This document shows positions 23,171 to 35,445 of a stretch of 64,000 bases of DNA, piece by piece. Each line of letters opens with the position of its first letter. Position 1 is the stretch's first letter. The notes beneath the pieces were generated by a model that had not been told where the DNA came from, made no database searches, and worked only from the letters and a program-made list of their open reading frames with translations. Origin of the DNA: Diphasiastrum complanatum. Its lineage: Eukaryota; Streptophyta; Lycopodiopsida; Lycopodiales; Lycopodiaceae. Both the position numbers and the translations under genes were made by a program. The stretch lies in assembly GCA_029204225.1 (NCBI GenBank), contig CM055109.1, positions 33,206,317 through 33,270,316 of the forward strand. The letters are read 5' to 3'.

Positions 23171-24037
23171 TGTTAGATTTCTTATGCTCAACCTTAAACA
23201 AATCGTTTAAGTAATGAGCATCCTGAAAACCGAAGGTCGGTCGACTACATGTTTTCGGACCTTCACATTTTTCCCTTTAAGATTTTTTTGCCTTAACCAT
23301 TTTTAGGCACCTTCGTCTTTTTCGCCCCTTCGCGAAAAATGCGACAACGTGGCCAAAATGCCTTAGAAACCATTTTAAGACACCTTCGGCTTTTTTGACT
23401 TTTTCGCTGTCTTTAGTCTAGGGCACCTTCGTCTTTTCGATGCCTTCAGTTTAAGGCACCTTCGGTTTTTTCGCCTTCTTCTCTACCTTCAGTCTAAGGG
23501 CGCCTTCGGGATTTACATACCTTCAGGATTTGCATACCTTCAATCTAAGGGCACCTTCGGGTTTTTCATGTTTTTGCTACATTGGCAGACCGACGTCGCC
23601 AATGTATCATCAACCCTAAAATAGCTGGAGAAACAAATATCCTAAGGGCGGTTACCAACTTTGTACATATGCAAAATTGGAGTAAATGGCAGTTAAGGCT
23701 TATAAGATATTTGTCTCTCGACACTTGTAAATATATATACTAGCTCAATCAAGCTAGGTAAGTGTTAATTGAGTTCCTCTTTCAATCAGACTTATCTGTA
23801 GCCAGCATTATCACACTCAGCAAGCTGAAGTTGTTACTTCAAGCCATTGTACTCACTGTTGATATTAATCAGAGTGCAATTTTTGTCTCACTACTGCGTT
23901 GTTCATTTGCACAATTTTGTATGAATCACACTACTTGAATATTTCTGTTGCTAACTGTTGCGTTTCCATTCCTACACGCCTACGCTCAAAGCCTCAAGCT
24001 TCCGCTGTCGGTGACCCTAAACCCACTTTTTATGACA
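23171..24037 (+). repeat. 3' LTR of copia C
   Basis: TGTTAGATTTCTTATG to TTTTTATGACA, collinear with the 5' LTR. It contains the same degenerate tandem CACCTTCGGCTTTTTC array (about 23300-23560). TTGAC follows at once. Confidence 0.93.
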
Positions 24038-24043
24038 TTGACT

Positions 24044-24428
24044 TGTCAAGAGGGACACTCACATTATCGCTATTTTTCATGTGAAATCTAAATAACCCTA
24101 AAAAATAAAAAATAAACGTCTCTCTCTCTCACGCGATCCTAAAGTGTAGCGCAACCTCCTTCTCTCTCCATTTTATACCTTCTCTCTCTAGAAACTTATC
24201 TAGAAATTTCTAAAGGCACATGCTCTCTCTCTCTCTCTCTAAAATTATAAATGCACATCATTTTCAACCCATTTTCACTACACTTCAAATGCCCTTCGAT
24301 GACGTTCTAGGGCAAATGTGGACCAATGAAAATTTCCAAATCCCATTTTGTGTAAGTGGGGTGACACATTTCTTCTTTTCTCTCTCTCTCTCTCTCTCTC
24401 GTTTAACAATATGGTATTAGAGCCTGAC
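24044..24428 (+). repeat. Possible LTR plus primer binding site
   Basis: TGTCAAGAGGGACACTC starts at 24044 and a CA-ending TTTAACA lies near 24408. Just after it, TGGTATTAGAGCCTGAC (24412-24428) looks like an initiator-tRNA site. Two CT microsatellites lie inside (24221-24240, 24379-24400). No partner LTR and no gag-pol follow, so this may be a truncated element. Confidence 0.35.
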
Positions 24429-27084
24429 GCAGTCCCCGATGTGTGCCCAGACAAATGTGCCTAGACGCACAACCAAACACAGAGATTTGATGACAACCAA
24501 CAATCCAACCAAGGAAAATTTGCATTGGTAGAGAAAGACCGAGATGATCTTGGATTTGCAAAGATCTTTGCTTCTTTTGAAGTTATGAAGATGAAAGTTG
24601 CAGATACCGAAGAGAGGATGTAGACACACTTTAGGTGATAATGAATTCTTGGTGAATATGATGCAGATAAAAGGATGCTTGATTGCTGAATCCAAGCATA
24701 CATTATGAATGACAAATCTTTTGATTCCTAAGTGAAGAAGAGGTGTCGTACATTCTGTGGCAATACAAAAAGTTAAAAACAAGCCAACAAGATGAACAAT
24801 TAGTGGATGGCATTGGCAGTATGGAGTATACTTTCACCAGTGGAAAAATGTGAGAGGGAGCAACAAAATATGAGTCCAAGACATTCAAAAGAGGAGGAGT
24901 GACTACTTCCAGCGAAGCATCGAATGCAACTGTGGAAGCACTATGGCCTGTACTCTGTACTGAGCGATTGCATTAGTGGATGAAGTGGCAATATACAACA
25001 TATGTGCTTCCATCGTTCTCCAAGACTTAGCCATGTGAGTTCACTATTTTTTTTAATGCTTTTGGTTTCGCAGTTTCACAGTTTCCTGTTGATGTTTGAT
25101 CTTCAAAAAGGAGAAAAAAACAATGACACTGCCCGACCCATTGATTTCAATATTTTTTTGCTTTTGATCACATTTTTACGGTTTCTTGATCTTTTTGATG
25201 CTTGATCATCAAAAAGCATATCTTGTTTAACTATTTACTGTCCCTGTTACAAGACGATACTACAAAACATATTCTCCGCTCACCTGTGAGATATGATTAG
25301 TAAAGATCCCACTCAATTTAACCTTGTGCCATCTTGGAAGCAGTAGCAGCACCAATTCTTTGCAGCAGCTTCTGAATGATTCAGTCGGAACAAACGCATC
25401 CACCTACCGATTGTACGAAGACAATAATATTATAGAATTGCAAAAATAGGGACACGAGATTAAGACGCTTGCATCGCTAAGATTGCTTGCCACTGCACAA
25501 GCCAAGAGTGTCTCAAAATTTATGCATAAGCTCTAGTCAAAAATGTCAGATGGGCCGGAGAAGGGCTTGCGCTGGTGCAAGCCCTGTCCAAACCCAGTGT
25601 CATTGTTTTTTTGGTTTTTTTTTAATGTTTATATATTGTTTTTTGATCAAACGTGTAGCTAATTTTCTTCCATTGATCAAACAATGCTGGTCTGCTGACA
25701 AAAATGGTGTTGTTTTTTCAAATGATAATATAAAAAGGATAAGACAAATACTGAAACTGGGCCGGGGCAGGGCTTGCACCAGCCTTGCAGTTTGACAGCC
25801 GTATTGATCGTCAAAAGCCATTTTGGCCGTAAAATATAGGCGTCCTAAAAATTTGGCCGTGATATCAGACAAACACATACATTTCAAAAACGTCATTTTG
25901 ACATGCGCCTTTGTTTTTTTTTACTTGTATAGATTCACAATAAATATATTATACACATCACTTGAAACTTCAAAAAAATTTCAGCACAAACTTTGACATT
26001 CATGATTCAACTTTCAGCCCTTCTAACTTGGCAGCTCATCTTTCAAATTTGTACCCATCTCTAAACTATGAAATGTCATTTCATAATTGAAGGTCAAATG
26101 GTTTTTCAAACTGTCACTGAAAAAAAGCATGACAGGCAGCCTTGACTGTCAAACTGCAAGGCTGCCTGCCCCAATCTCTGACTGACTAAACTTCCACAAT
26201 ACAGAAGCTCTGCCCTAGACATTACTACTCATGTGTGGCCCACCAATAGATGCATAGTTGAAATTTTGTCATTCCTAAACGTAGTTCAGACTTTCGAGGA
26301 ACACCTTAATCAATCTGGTCCTTTATCACTTTGGGAACACCTTAATGGAGTTAACATTTGTTTTATTGAAAGGGATGATAACGGTGAAGTTAGGATTGAT
26401 AAAGATAACGTTAAATTGTTGGAATCGATGGATTTGTAATTCTATCTGTATGATGACACCAAAGCACTCTACATTCGGATTGTCTTGTCAGTGGAGCCAC
26501 TGTAGAGGAGGTCCGCCGAACTGGCAAGGCTCAGTATTGTCTACAGATGGCCTCTGAGAGTACCCAGATGGCACAGTTGCGTTTCCTTCAAGCTCTTGGT
26601 TTTTTTGTTCTTTTTTATGTTTACATATTGTATTCCGCATAATAAGTAGTTAGTTTTGTTTTGTTGATCATAAAACAGTGGTCTACTACCAAAAACAGTG
26701 GTCTACTATTCCTCTGAGCCCATAGACAGGCTGGTATTTCTTCCGAACATCTCAAAGATCATATGTGATAGCAAAAGAACATTGAGCATATAAGAACCCT
26801 CCAAAATCTAGAAGCAACTGTCTTGAACACCCGACCCTTTTTCTCTTTTATTTTTTTGTGATCTCCTGGCCCTCTGTGATGGTTCTTTGGAGCGCTCTCT
26901 CATGTTACCTACAATAAAAAAAGCACCATAAAAAAAAGTCATTTTGATTGCGTAAATGTGCTTTGAAATGGCTTTAGATATGTCTCTCTTCGGATATGCA
27001 AGTTTTATTCCATTGGCCTATCTGGCAATTGGATCATTTTCTAAGCCAAAAGCAACATTGTAGAGATAGACAAGTACGATCAAT
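24429..27084. other. Non-coding; no recognised gene
   Basis: Short frames (24417-24782 minus, 25487-25795 plus, 26233-26439 plus) do not resemble a known family. The stretch contains a foldback (25757-26172) and near-repeats of GGGCTTGC...GCAAGCCC near 25562-25590. The last 5 bp (27080-27084, TCAAT) are the target duplication of copia D. Confidence 0.4.
25757..26172. repeat. Candidate foldback/TIR element, ~415 bp
   Basis: CAGCCTTGCAGTTTGACAG at 25780-25800, preceded by GGGGCAGG, is matched by the inverted CTGTCAAACTGCAAGGCTG and CCTGCCCC at 26147-26172. No coding frame lies inside. Target duplications were not clear. Confidence 0.5.
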
Positions 27085-27774
27085 TGTGAAAGTACTGTAC
27101 TTTAGGACCATAAATGGATCTACAAAAGATTCACAAGAGTGATTGGATGCTTGCTTAACAATCTATCAAAAAACTAGACACACAAAAGTTGATCTAGATT
27201 GGCAATTTGCAAACAACAAGCATTAACAATCAAAAGCATTGAAATCCGAGCCCACATGTGTGTACTACAGGTTGTAGTACGGCCTTAAATTTGAGAAACA
27301 AGTAGAAATTGATTTGGTTGCATTTGGATCACAAAAACTCAATGTTCATAGTGAACTAGCTTGAGATTGCCAATGAGCTCCAAAATTTTTCTATCTTCTC
27401 ACTATGGAGAGAGGGAATACATACCAAATTCGACTTCCTTCTTGAAGTTAGGTGGATTTCCAGCATGTAATAAGGAAACTAACTCACTCTCCTTGACCTA
27501 AAATGAAACCCTAGTCTATTTCCTAGAGTTATGCTTGGTAGGTAGCTAGTTGGTCAAATTTTCACCTTAAACTTAGGTGTAGGTCCTATAAAGTAGGGAT
27601 GACCACCAAATAGACATGACCAACTCTCTTGACTTGACCTAACCTACATTAGGATGGGTTTTCCACGTGGCATCATGGTCTCACATGTGTGGGACCCGCT
27701 TGTGTACACAATTTACACTATTCTACATGGTTTTTGATCAAGCTAGATTTGCCAATTTTTGGCAATTCTTCACA
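27085..27774 (-). repeat. 3' LTR of copia D
   Basis: 690 bp, TG...CA; plus-strand start TGTGAAAGTACTGTAC, end GGCAATTCTTCACA. I count roughly 20 substitutions against the other LTR, mostly transitions, plus a one-base indel. Confidence 0.93.
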
Positions 27775-27823
27775 CTCTTCCTTTGATCTATTTACAACTC
27801 TCTTGATAGATGAATGAAAGCTT

Positions 27824-28565
27824 TTAGAAGTGTCTAAAAAATCCATCTACAAACAAGGAACTTTTGAGACTCCAATAGAGAATGATGTCCATGAAGGATC
27901 TTTCACCACCTCTTAGAGGATCCCTTACAAGATGTTCCATAAATGTGTCTATATACATGTAGCACACTTCAAAACTAAACATCATGCCAAGCCATGGATT
28001 CCAAGGCATTTTGTGCGCTTGAAGATACATCAATTAAAATATTAAGTGCATAAATAATGTTGCCAAAGACAACTTGTCTTGCTTGATCCATATGATTGAG
28101 CCTAGATGGCTCCATCTTGATACTCAAGGTTCTTCTTGGAGTCCCCGGGTCTTGAGTTTGCTCCTCCACTTGACTTGACTCCAAACCATCAATGAATTGA
28201 ATAAGGTGTTGATCCAAAGGTGCTTCTTCAAGTTTACAAATCTTCCACTCTTGAAAGATCACATTTCCACCATTGACAAATTCTTTGGCTGAAAACAAGT
28301 AGATTCTACAATCTCTACTTGAAGAGCAAAACACTACCATTATTCCTATCATTGAAATAGGATAATCTTTGGTCCTTACATTGGAATGATCATGCTCAAA
28401 GCATGTGGACCCAAAGATTTCCAATACAAATGATGTTTCATCTTTTATGACATTATTCAAACTATTACAAAAATAGTTATCCAATGAAATTGCTTTATCA
28501 ACAACAAATGGAGATTTGAAAGCATCTAATTTCATTGTCTTGTCATAAAGAGTACTAAACACCAT
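27824..28565 (-). pseudogene. Copia D scraps of integrase C-terminus and RT
   Basis: Minus-strand frame 28565-27975 resembles the copia integrase C-terminal part (LEIFGSTCFEHDHSNVRTKD, RIYLFSAKEFVNGGNVIFQE), then a linker rich in acidic residues (VEEQTQDPGTPRRTLSIKME). The frame 28033-27824 contains ERSFMDIILYWSLKSSL, recognisable as the RT connection region by comparison with ERSFKDITLYRKLVGSLIYL in copia A. The RT palm between them is deleted. Confidence 0.6.
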
Positions 28566-28623
28566 AGATCTTCAAGATAAGCAACAAGTCACTCCATGTT
28601 TAATAATACTATCTAAAAAGTAT

Positions 28624-30035
28624 TCAAAGATAGTAGACTCTCCAATGCTTACCACCCTTGGAAGATGCACACTTGAATGGACAATTTGCATGCAATTTGA
28701 TGACTTGGCCATTATCATTGAGGACTCCCTTGGAACTCTCATGCTTTGAAACCTCAAGATCTTCCTCCTTTTGATGCTCCTCCTCAATGCAAGCAAGATC
28801 ACACTTTGCCAAGATCTCCTCTTGAGTGATCTCCTGCTTTGCCAAGCTCATTCTTTCAAAAGCAACACTAGCTTCCAACTTAAACAATCTTCCATGTTTA
28901 AATCCCTTTGCAATGCAAATACCATTCTTCAAGATGAAGCAAACACCATGCTTAAAGTGGACATCCAAACCACTTTCTAAAAGTAGACCAACACTAAGCA
29001 TATTCTTGGTGATTGATGGTATATAAAGGACATTTTCTAGATCCATGCCTAGACACAAAGAGATGGTGCCAACACCATCTATCTTACACTCTTCATCATT
29101 TGCAGTAAAGACAAACTTTTTAGCAGCATTGAAAGAGTGTAAGGTTGAGAAAAAGTCCTTTTCACAAGACATGTGGGAGCTAGCCCCACTGTCAATCCAC
29201 CAATTGTCTCTTGAATTGCCATTGCTTGTTGGTGAGGATGTAGATGCCATCAAGAATACATCTACTTCATCCTCCTCCTCCTCCTTTGCAAGGTTTCCTT
29301 GTTTGTCCTCCTCCACTTGTGCTCTTAGCCTCTTGTAGCATTCACATGCATAATGCATCTTCCTTCCACAAAAGAAGCATTTCTGCTTTGACTTGTCCTT
29401 TGAGCTTGATGCATCATCCTCTTCTTTGGCCTCCTTTGGATGCTTCTTCTTTCCATTGGTCTTCTTTTTGCCCTTGAATGAGAAATTGGCTTTCTCATCA
29501 CCATCCTGCAACGACAAGGAACTCATCCTAGATTTTGCATGGAGCATCTTACACTCTTCAACCACTAATACACTGTGAAGTTTTTCTATAGTTGGCAAAG
29601 TGTCTTGGATGGCAAAACTTTGGAACAAATTTGCAAAGTCATCTCCTAGACCATTAAGGACAATTTGTACAAGCTCTCCATCATGAATCTTCTCTCCAAT
29701 GGAAGCCAACTCCCTATTTAGAAACTTGATTCTGAGTACATAATCCTGTGCACTCTCCTCACTTCTCCTCATGCTTTGCAAAATTTGATTTCTAAGCATA
29801 AGAACTCTAGAAGTGTTGCTAGACTCATAGATTGATTTTAAAGACTCCAAGCCTCTTTAGCACTAGTACAAGCTGATACTTCTCTCAACAAATCATTGCT
29901 CACATTCATCTTCACACAATGAAGTGCAAGCCTAGATCTCTTCTTGTATCTAGCTAACTCCTGTGCACCTAGAGGTTCATCTTCATCTTCAATCAAGAAC
30001 TCATAAAGGTCTTGGAGCACCAAGAGTGACTCCAT
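28624..30035 (-). pseudogene. Copia D gag, protease and GAG-pre-integrase
   Basis: Gag starts in 30035-29838 (MESLLVLQDLYEFLIEDEDE) and continues after a frame step in a long 408-codon frame (29850-28624): UBN2-type gag (LRIKFLNRELASIGEKIHDG), a Lys-rich basic stretch, zinc knuckle CFFCGRKMHYACEC with the exact C-x2-C-x4-H-x4-C spacing, then protease WWIDSGASSHMS with catalytic DSG intact, then GAG-pre-integrase (GVCFILKNGICIAKGFKHG). It is the best preserved retroelement frame in the window and lacks only its first part, by one frameshift. Confidence 0.85.
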
Positions 30036-30919
30036 TCTAACCTTCCAAACCTCTCAGTAGCTTCTAGAAGGTATGCTCCAGCAAATCCCATCTTACTAGT
30101 GACTTCTACAAACAAGAAATAGATTTGATTGACTTGAAACTCACAAAGGTCTCACACTTGCAGTGTTTCACTCAAATTTGATTTCTAATCCAACAAAACT
30201 CAAATTTGATTTCTAATCCAACAAATGGACTTATAATCACAGTTCTATCACTCCCTCACAAAGCTGGAATGAAGATAAGATGAAGTGAAAACTACTTTCA
30301 CAAATCTTGCCAAGAAATGGATTTGATTGTCTCTAGAAACTCACTAAGGTCTCTCTCTTGTAGTTTTTCACTCAAATTAGATTTCTAATCCAACAAATGG
30401 ACTTATAATCTCAGTTCTAGCACTCCCTCACAAAGTTGGAATGAAGATAAGATGATGTGAAATATACTTACAATCAAATCTTGCCAATTTTGGTTGTTTT
30501 TGGACAAAAAAATGACTTAATCTCTTTCTTCCTTCTTGGTGTACTTTCAAGACCTGTTTTTAACCTTAATAGGACTTGAATTCAGCCTAGATTAATTAGA
30601 TTCCATGAAACAAATTCAAATCTAATCAATGGCAAATGATCTTGGTAGATTAAACTAGGATCTCCACCAAAAATTACACCAACAGCTCACAAATTGAATT
30701 TTTTTGGATCAAATGAATACCCACATTAAATGCAGGTTCAGAGGTGCCCACACATGGACAGTACAGATTTGGACCCCTACCAAGTTTGGGATCAAATCTC
30801 CTCACCAAAATCAAGATTCTAGCTCGCCCTCTCAATACTAGTTTTTAGCACCAAAACTTGCTAAAAATGGATTTGCATTAGATCAATGGCTTATGCTCCT
30901 GTACTTGGCTCTAAACCCA

Positions 30920-31610
30920 TGTGAAAGTACTGTACTTTAGGACCATAAATGGATCTACAAAAGATCCACAAGAGTGATTGGATGCTTGCTTAACAATCTA
31001 TCAAAAAACTAGACACACAAAAGTTGATCTAGATTGGCAATTTGACAAACAACAAGCATTAACAATCAAAAGCATTGAAATTTGAGCCCACACGTGTGTA
31101 CTACAGGCTGTAGTACGGCCTTCAACCTGAGAAACATGTAGAAATTGATTTGGTTGCATTTGGATCATAAAAACTCAATGTACATAGTGAACTAGCTTGA
31201 GATTGCCAATGAGCTCCAAAATTTTTCTATCTTCTCATTATGGAGAGAGGGAATACATACCAAATTCGACTTCCTTCTTGAAGTTAGGTGGATTTCCAGC
31301 ATGTAATAAGGAAGTTAACTCACTCTCCTTGACCTAAAATGAAACCCTAGTCTATTTCCTAGAGTTATGCTTGGTAGGTAGCTAGTTGGTCAAATTTTCA
31401 CCTTAAACTTAGATGTAGGTCCTATAAAGTAGGGATGACCACCAAATAGACATGACCAACTCTCTTGACTTGACCTAACCTACATTAGGATGGGTTTTCC
31501 ACGTGGCATCATGGCCTCACATGTGTGGGACCCACTTGTGTACACAATTTACACTATTCTACATGGTTTTTTATCAAGCTAGATTTGCCAAATTTTGGCA
31601 ATTCTTCACA
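30920..31610 (-). repeat. 5' LTR of copia D
   Basis: 691 bp, collinear with 27085-27774. Followed directly by TCAAT (31611-31615), the target duplication. Confidence 0.93.
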
Positions 31611-31879
31611 TCAATATCATCTATAAGAGGTGAATTAGATTGTAACATATAACCTAATTAGGTGATGGATGAATAATGGACCTCATATCAACTGTACTAT
31701 GCCAACAATCGTAAGTCCTAAGATTCCAAGACCAGGGCAAATGCATATCATATCTTGTTTGAATTCCCACATTCAACAAAGTTAATTCGATGAATGGCAT
31801 GGAGCAGAAATTTGATGCGCACACTTGGACTAAAGCAATAACAAGTAATGTCACTTTTGAAGGGGTGGTCCGAGTGAGT

Positions 31880-34574
31880 TATTGTGCTGGGGTGTTCCAG
31901 TGTTTTAAGTGTGTCTTGTCCCCACAAGATAAATAATGGCCACCACAATAGAACCTTCTTCAAAGGCTTATTAAAGAAGAAATGCCCATTGGGCTATGTG
32001 GCTGATTTTGATGGAAACATTACTTGTCACTTCTGCATACGACATGCAACATGTGTTGACACTTGCTCGTGCATTTTGCAGTATGTGATGCCAAATGATG
32101 AGACACTCACTAGGTTAATGATACACTCTGAAAACCATTTACATGATGTGCAACCCGGGACATCAAAGAGGAGTATTGACAACACTAGACTCTTAGTTGA
32201 AAGGGCGGTAAAGGCTGACAAGAATGTTGGATTACGAAAAGTGCAGATGATGATTGCAAGAGATTTGATCTCATCAACTCTAACAAAGCTTGATTGTCTG
32301 CCAAATGAGGTTGTTGGAGATCTGGAACTTGGAAACTTTTTGGATGAGTTGATTCCTCTTGTCTAGAATAAAAGGTACATCAGCCTTAATAAATAAACTA
32401 TTTGTTTTGGCATTTCTTTTTTTGAACTAAAAAATAAGTTCCAATTTACGATGTATAGATTACGTCGGATGGTCTCCAAGACAAATAACACATTAATGCC
32501 TTTAGGAGATGGTTTGGACAATCTTCTACACCTAAAGAACAAATGAATGTATGACTTCTTTCATGGTACTAAATTTCTAGGACAAGGTTCTTTGGAAGAC
32601 TGACGCTTTGTTTTCAAAATGTCAATGAAGGGACTTGCTTCAAGAGTGGATCTAGTAAATCGAATGCGACGAACAAGCAATGGAGATTTCAAGAATGTCT
32701 GGGTTCAATTTGATCACACCAGAAGAGTAATTGGATGGTCAACAATGGCATGCCATGTCTATGACCCAAGTTATATTTTTTCTTTTCCAACCATGTTGGA
32801 TGAAACTATTTCCAATTTGAAGAAAAACCTGTGAACATGCTCTTGATTTTTCTGATTAAGTGTGCAGGAGCTATTGAGCATAGCTACATGTGAGATGAAG
32901 GAAGAGGATACTGAGGCACAAATTCTATTTTGGGACATGCTCAACACAGTCATGGAGCGTCCTGGTCAAGACAATGTGGACTTTTGTGGGTTCATGGCAG
33001 GTGAAGCCCAGGTGAACTGGAGAGCAGTTCGAACAGTGTATAATCGGGGATAACGTCATATTATGCGAAAATTGGAGGGTTGTCGCAACTAGGGAAGAAG
33101 CATTGGAACATTACAGGTTAATTAGACAGTGGTGGTGGATAGCAAAAGTAAAGGAGTGTGATATCCTAGCTTTGGATAGTTGGTTGAGATGGTGGAATGA
33201 CAAAATTGCTCACTAGGGCAATTTCATGGTGGCAATAAATTGTTTCTATAAATCAAGGCCGCAAATTCTAATTTATTTAAATTTGACCTAAAATTAAAAT
33301 TGAACATTATGAATTGTTTTCAATAGTAGATACTAAAACATCTATGTTTGCATTTGTTAGGTGTTGGATAGCAATGCTATTGCAAATACTCCACGAGCCA
33401 ATTTATCGGAATCCAAACATGGAAGTTGGCTTGCTGGAGAAGTGCAAAAAGATAAAATTTCCTTGTATCGTGCAACTATCTTTGACATGGCAAATGCTCT
33501 TTTGCAAAGTGCAAAACAACATGCATGTATTTCGGAAAAACATTTGGGAGCACCAAGCTTGAAGAATCTAATTGAGGGGGAGCGAGAGACCATGCGACAA
33601 AAGAGGAGGCCTTCCTTGGTTGTGGATATAGAGGACGATAATAGTTACAAACCCGAAATTTTTCATGTTACTAAGGAGTGCAAGGAAAGGGGCTGCCCTA
33701 AAAAATTATCTTTCAAGTTGAGGGAAGTATACCTAGGCAAGATATGGAGATACCACCGACCTCGAGGATTCCCCCTCAAGCAGGTGATTCTGTGTTCCAA
33801 GATAAGCAAGAGGTGGTGGAATGTAAAGGACATGACACTTTCTAGGCAATAAGGAGGACTAACGTTGGTAGTCATATTGTGAAGTATCTCGGATGGATAT
33901 CCAAAAGTGAAAAATGTAATCGTGCAATAACCAATTCATCGAAAGGTACTCCTGCTCCATGTTTTTTTTCCACACTGCACCCATTCTTGGAACCCAAACA
34001 AGAGCATTTCTCCAACACCAACATATGGCATGTCGCTGAAGGAACAAAATTGGTGCAACCAAAGGTGGACATGTTGACTATTGCCGGATTTCAGTTGGAA
34101 GTGAAATCTGTTAATGTAAATAATGTTGCCAATGTTTCTCGCCCCAAACAAGGGGCAAGTCCTAGCAGAGTAGAAAACTCCAAAACCCATGACTCCAAAT
34201 GACCAAGGCATAGGAAAAAAGTATCAAAAATAGCACAAGCACATATAGGGAAAGTCCTGACCATGAGTGCTTCTGTGCTGACAGATAAGTAGTAAAAGAA
34301 TCACAACATGAGATTTTTGAGATTGAGACTGAATCTTCTCTACAAGCAGGACTTCGTTTATGATGTCGATATAAATGTCAATCCCTCTTGTACTTGTCCA
34401 AACTTTCAAACAAGGGTGGCTGAGAGAAAGCCATATATGGCTTGCAAGCATATATATTTCATATTATTAAGGATTTTGGGCTTTGATCATCTAAGCAACA
34501 CGTTTATTCATCAAGCCAGTTTGAGTGAAGCAGAGGTCTTTCAAGCACTTACCCGTGGAAGAACGTACCCATGA
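31880..34574 (+). pseudogene. MULE-like transposase with SWIM zinc finger, broken
   Basis: Pieces in one orientation read as a decayed transposase. At 31884-32366 is an N-terminal part with Cys/His pairs (CPLGYVADFDGNITCHFC). At 32619-32834 follows VWVQFDHTRRVIGWSTMACH. At 32862-33053 comes the block FCGFMAGEAQVNWRAVRTVY, resembling the second-Asp block (FMAD-x-A-x-ANW) of plant MULE-type proteins, with Gly where Asp is usual. At about 33075-33240 is REEALEHYRLIRQWWW. At 33361-33852 is a poorly conserved C-terminal part. At 34370-34530 a SWIM finger: CTCPNF...ACKHIYFILLRILGF (C-x-C-xn-C-x-H). SWIM fingers follow the catalytic domain in many MULE and FAR1/FHY3 proteins. Frame changes may partly reflect introns, but stops inside the blocks indicate a pseudogene. 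TIRs were not found. Confidence 0.6.
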
Positions 34575-35065
34575 ACAAGACAATGGTTCGCATTTTTGTT
34601 GTTGTTGTTGTGTTTGGCATAATCATCATTGCCCATTACTTATGCATGCGAATAATCATTGCCCATTGCTTATGTGAAAAAGCCCATGAAAGCTTAGGTG
34701 AAAGGCATCATATGGCATGATATGAAATGATGGGGACAAAAGAGTTGTTACTATCAACATGGGCCAAAATCTAATTGGATGTCTAGGGAAAAAAAAACTT
34801 TGTTACTTTGCATAATAATGTTCAACTCATATTTTTTCATTGTCTATCTTGCATAGTCCTTAAAATAGTAAATCTGTTGTCCTTATGATTCCTTGAATTT
34901 AAAAGTTTTAGCTTGTAGTGAATTGTACTTTTTCCCTATTACATAGTTGTTTTGTATTGCCTAAAATCATTTCTTTTGCACATATGTAAAGGTGATGACA
35001 ATTTGCTCTTTTGGCTCCATGAATGTTTGACTGATAATTTATTTGTCCTACATATTATGGAAAAA

Positions 35066-35140
35066 GCTCGCTTCGAATACAAAAAAGCTCGCCTTCAAAA
35101 GCTCACCCACAAAAGCTCACCGCAAAAAGCTCGCCAAAAA
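35066..35140 (+). repeat. Short minisatellite, unit AAAAGCTCRCC
   Basis: Five degenerate copies of AAAAGCTCGCC/AAAAGCTCACC separated by 3-8 bases. Confidence 0.7.
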
Positions 35141-35307
35141 ATCACACCCATAATATTAATGTGTGTGCTCACACCAAGCTATAATATATCTAGTTATTTT
35201 GTGGGTCCCCAAATGGTGAGACTCCTCATGTACCCTATCTATCCTCATCTATGTAGAGGCCCTGTCTCATTCATTGCATGATTCATTAATGAAATTTATA
35301 TTTAGAG

Positions 35308-35445
<138 letters not shown>

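Larger units (their letters stand above)
18282..24037 (+). mobile_element. Copia C: full-length Ty1/copia element with two LTRs
   Basis: Two LTRs of about 870 bp bound the element. TTGAC is found directly outside both ends (18277-18281 and 24038-24042). The order PBS, gag, protease, integrase, RT, RNase H, PPT is standard Ty1/copia on the plus strand. Coding parts are broken by frameshifts and many TAG/TGA codons, most of which are one C-to-T change from the family-usual Gln or Arg. The LTRs differ at several percent of positions by eye, so the insertion is not recent. It is inserted at the upstream edge of what remains of copia A's gag. Confidence 0.93.
27085..31610 (-). mobile_element. Copia D: internally deleted copia element with two LTRs
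   Basis: LTRs at 27085-27774 and 30920-31610 with TCAAT directly outside (27080-27084 and 31611-31615). Orientation is minus: the 5' LTR is the right-hand one. The internal part is only about 3.1 kb. It holds gag, protease, GAG-pre-integrase, a scrap of the integrase C-terminus and a scrap of the RT connection region. The integrase core, RT palm and RNase H are missing. A purine tract (AAAGGAAGAG, 27784-27775) precedes the 3' LTR. The site next to the 5' LTR (minus TGGGTTTAGAGCCAAG) is a weak initiator-tRNA PBS match. The element moved, judging from its clean ends, but could not supply its own RT in this form. Confidence 0.92.

Noticed and set aside
24461-24888. Minus-strand frames of 60-121 codons with Cys/Leu-rich content
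   Set aside because: No similarity and no gene signals. They overlap sequence downstream of a primer binding site on the opposite strand.
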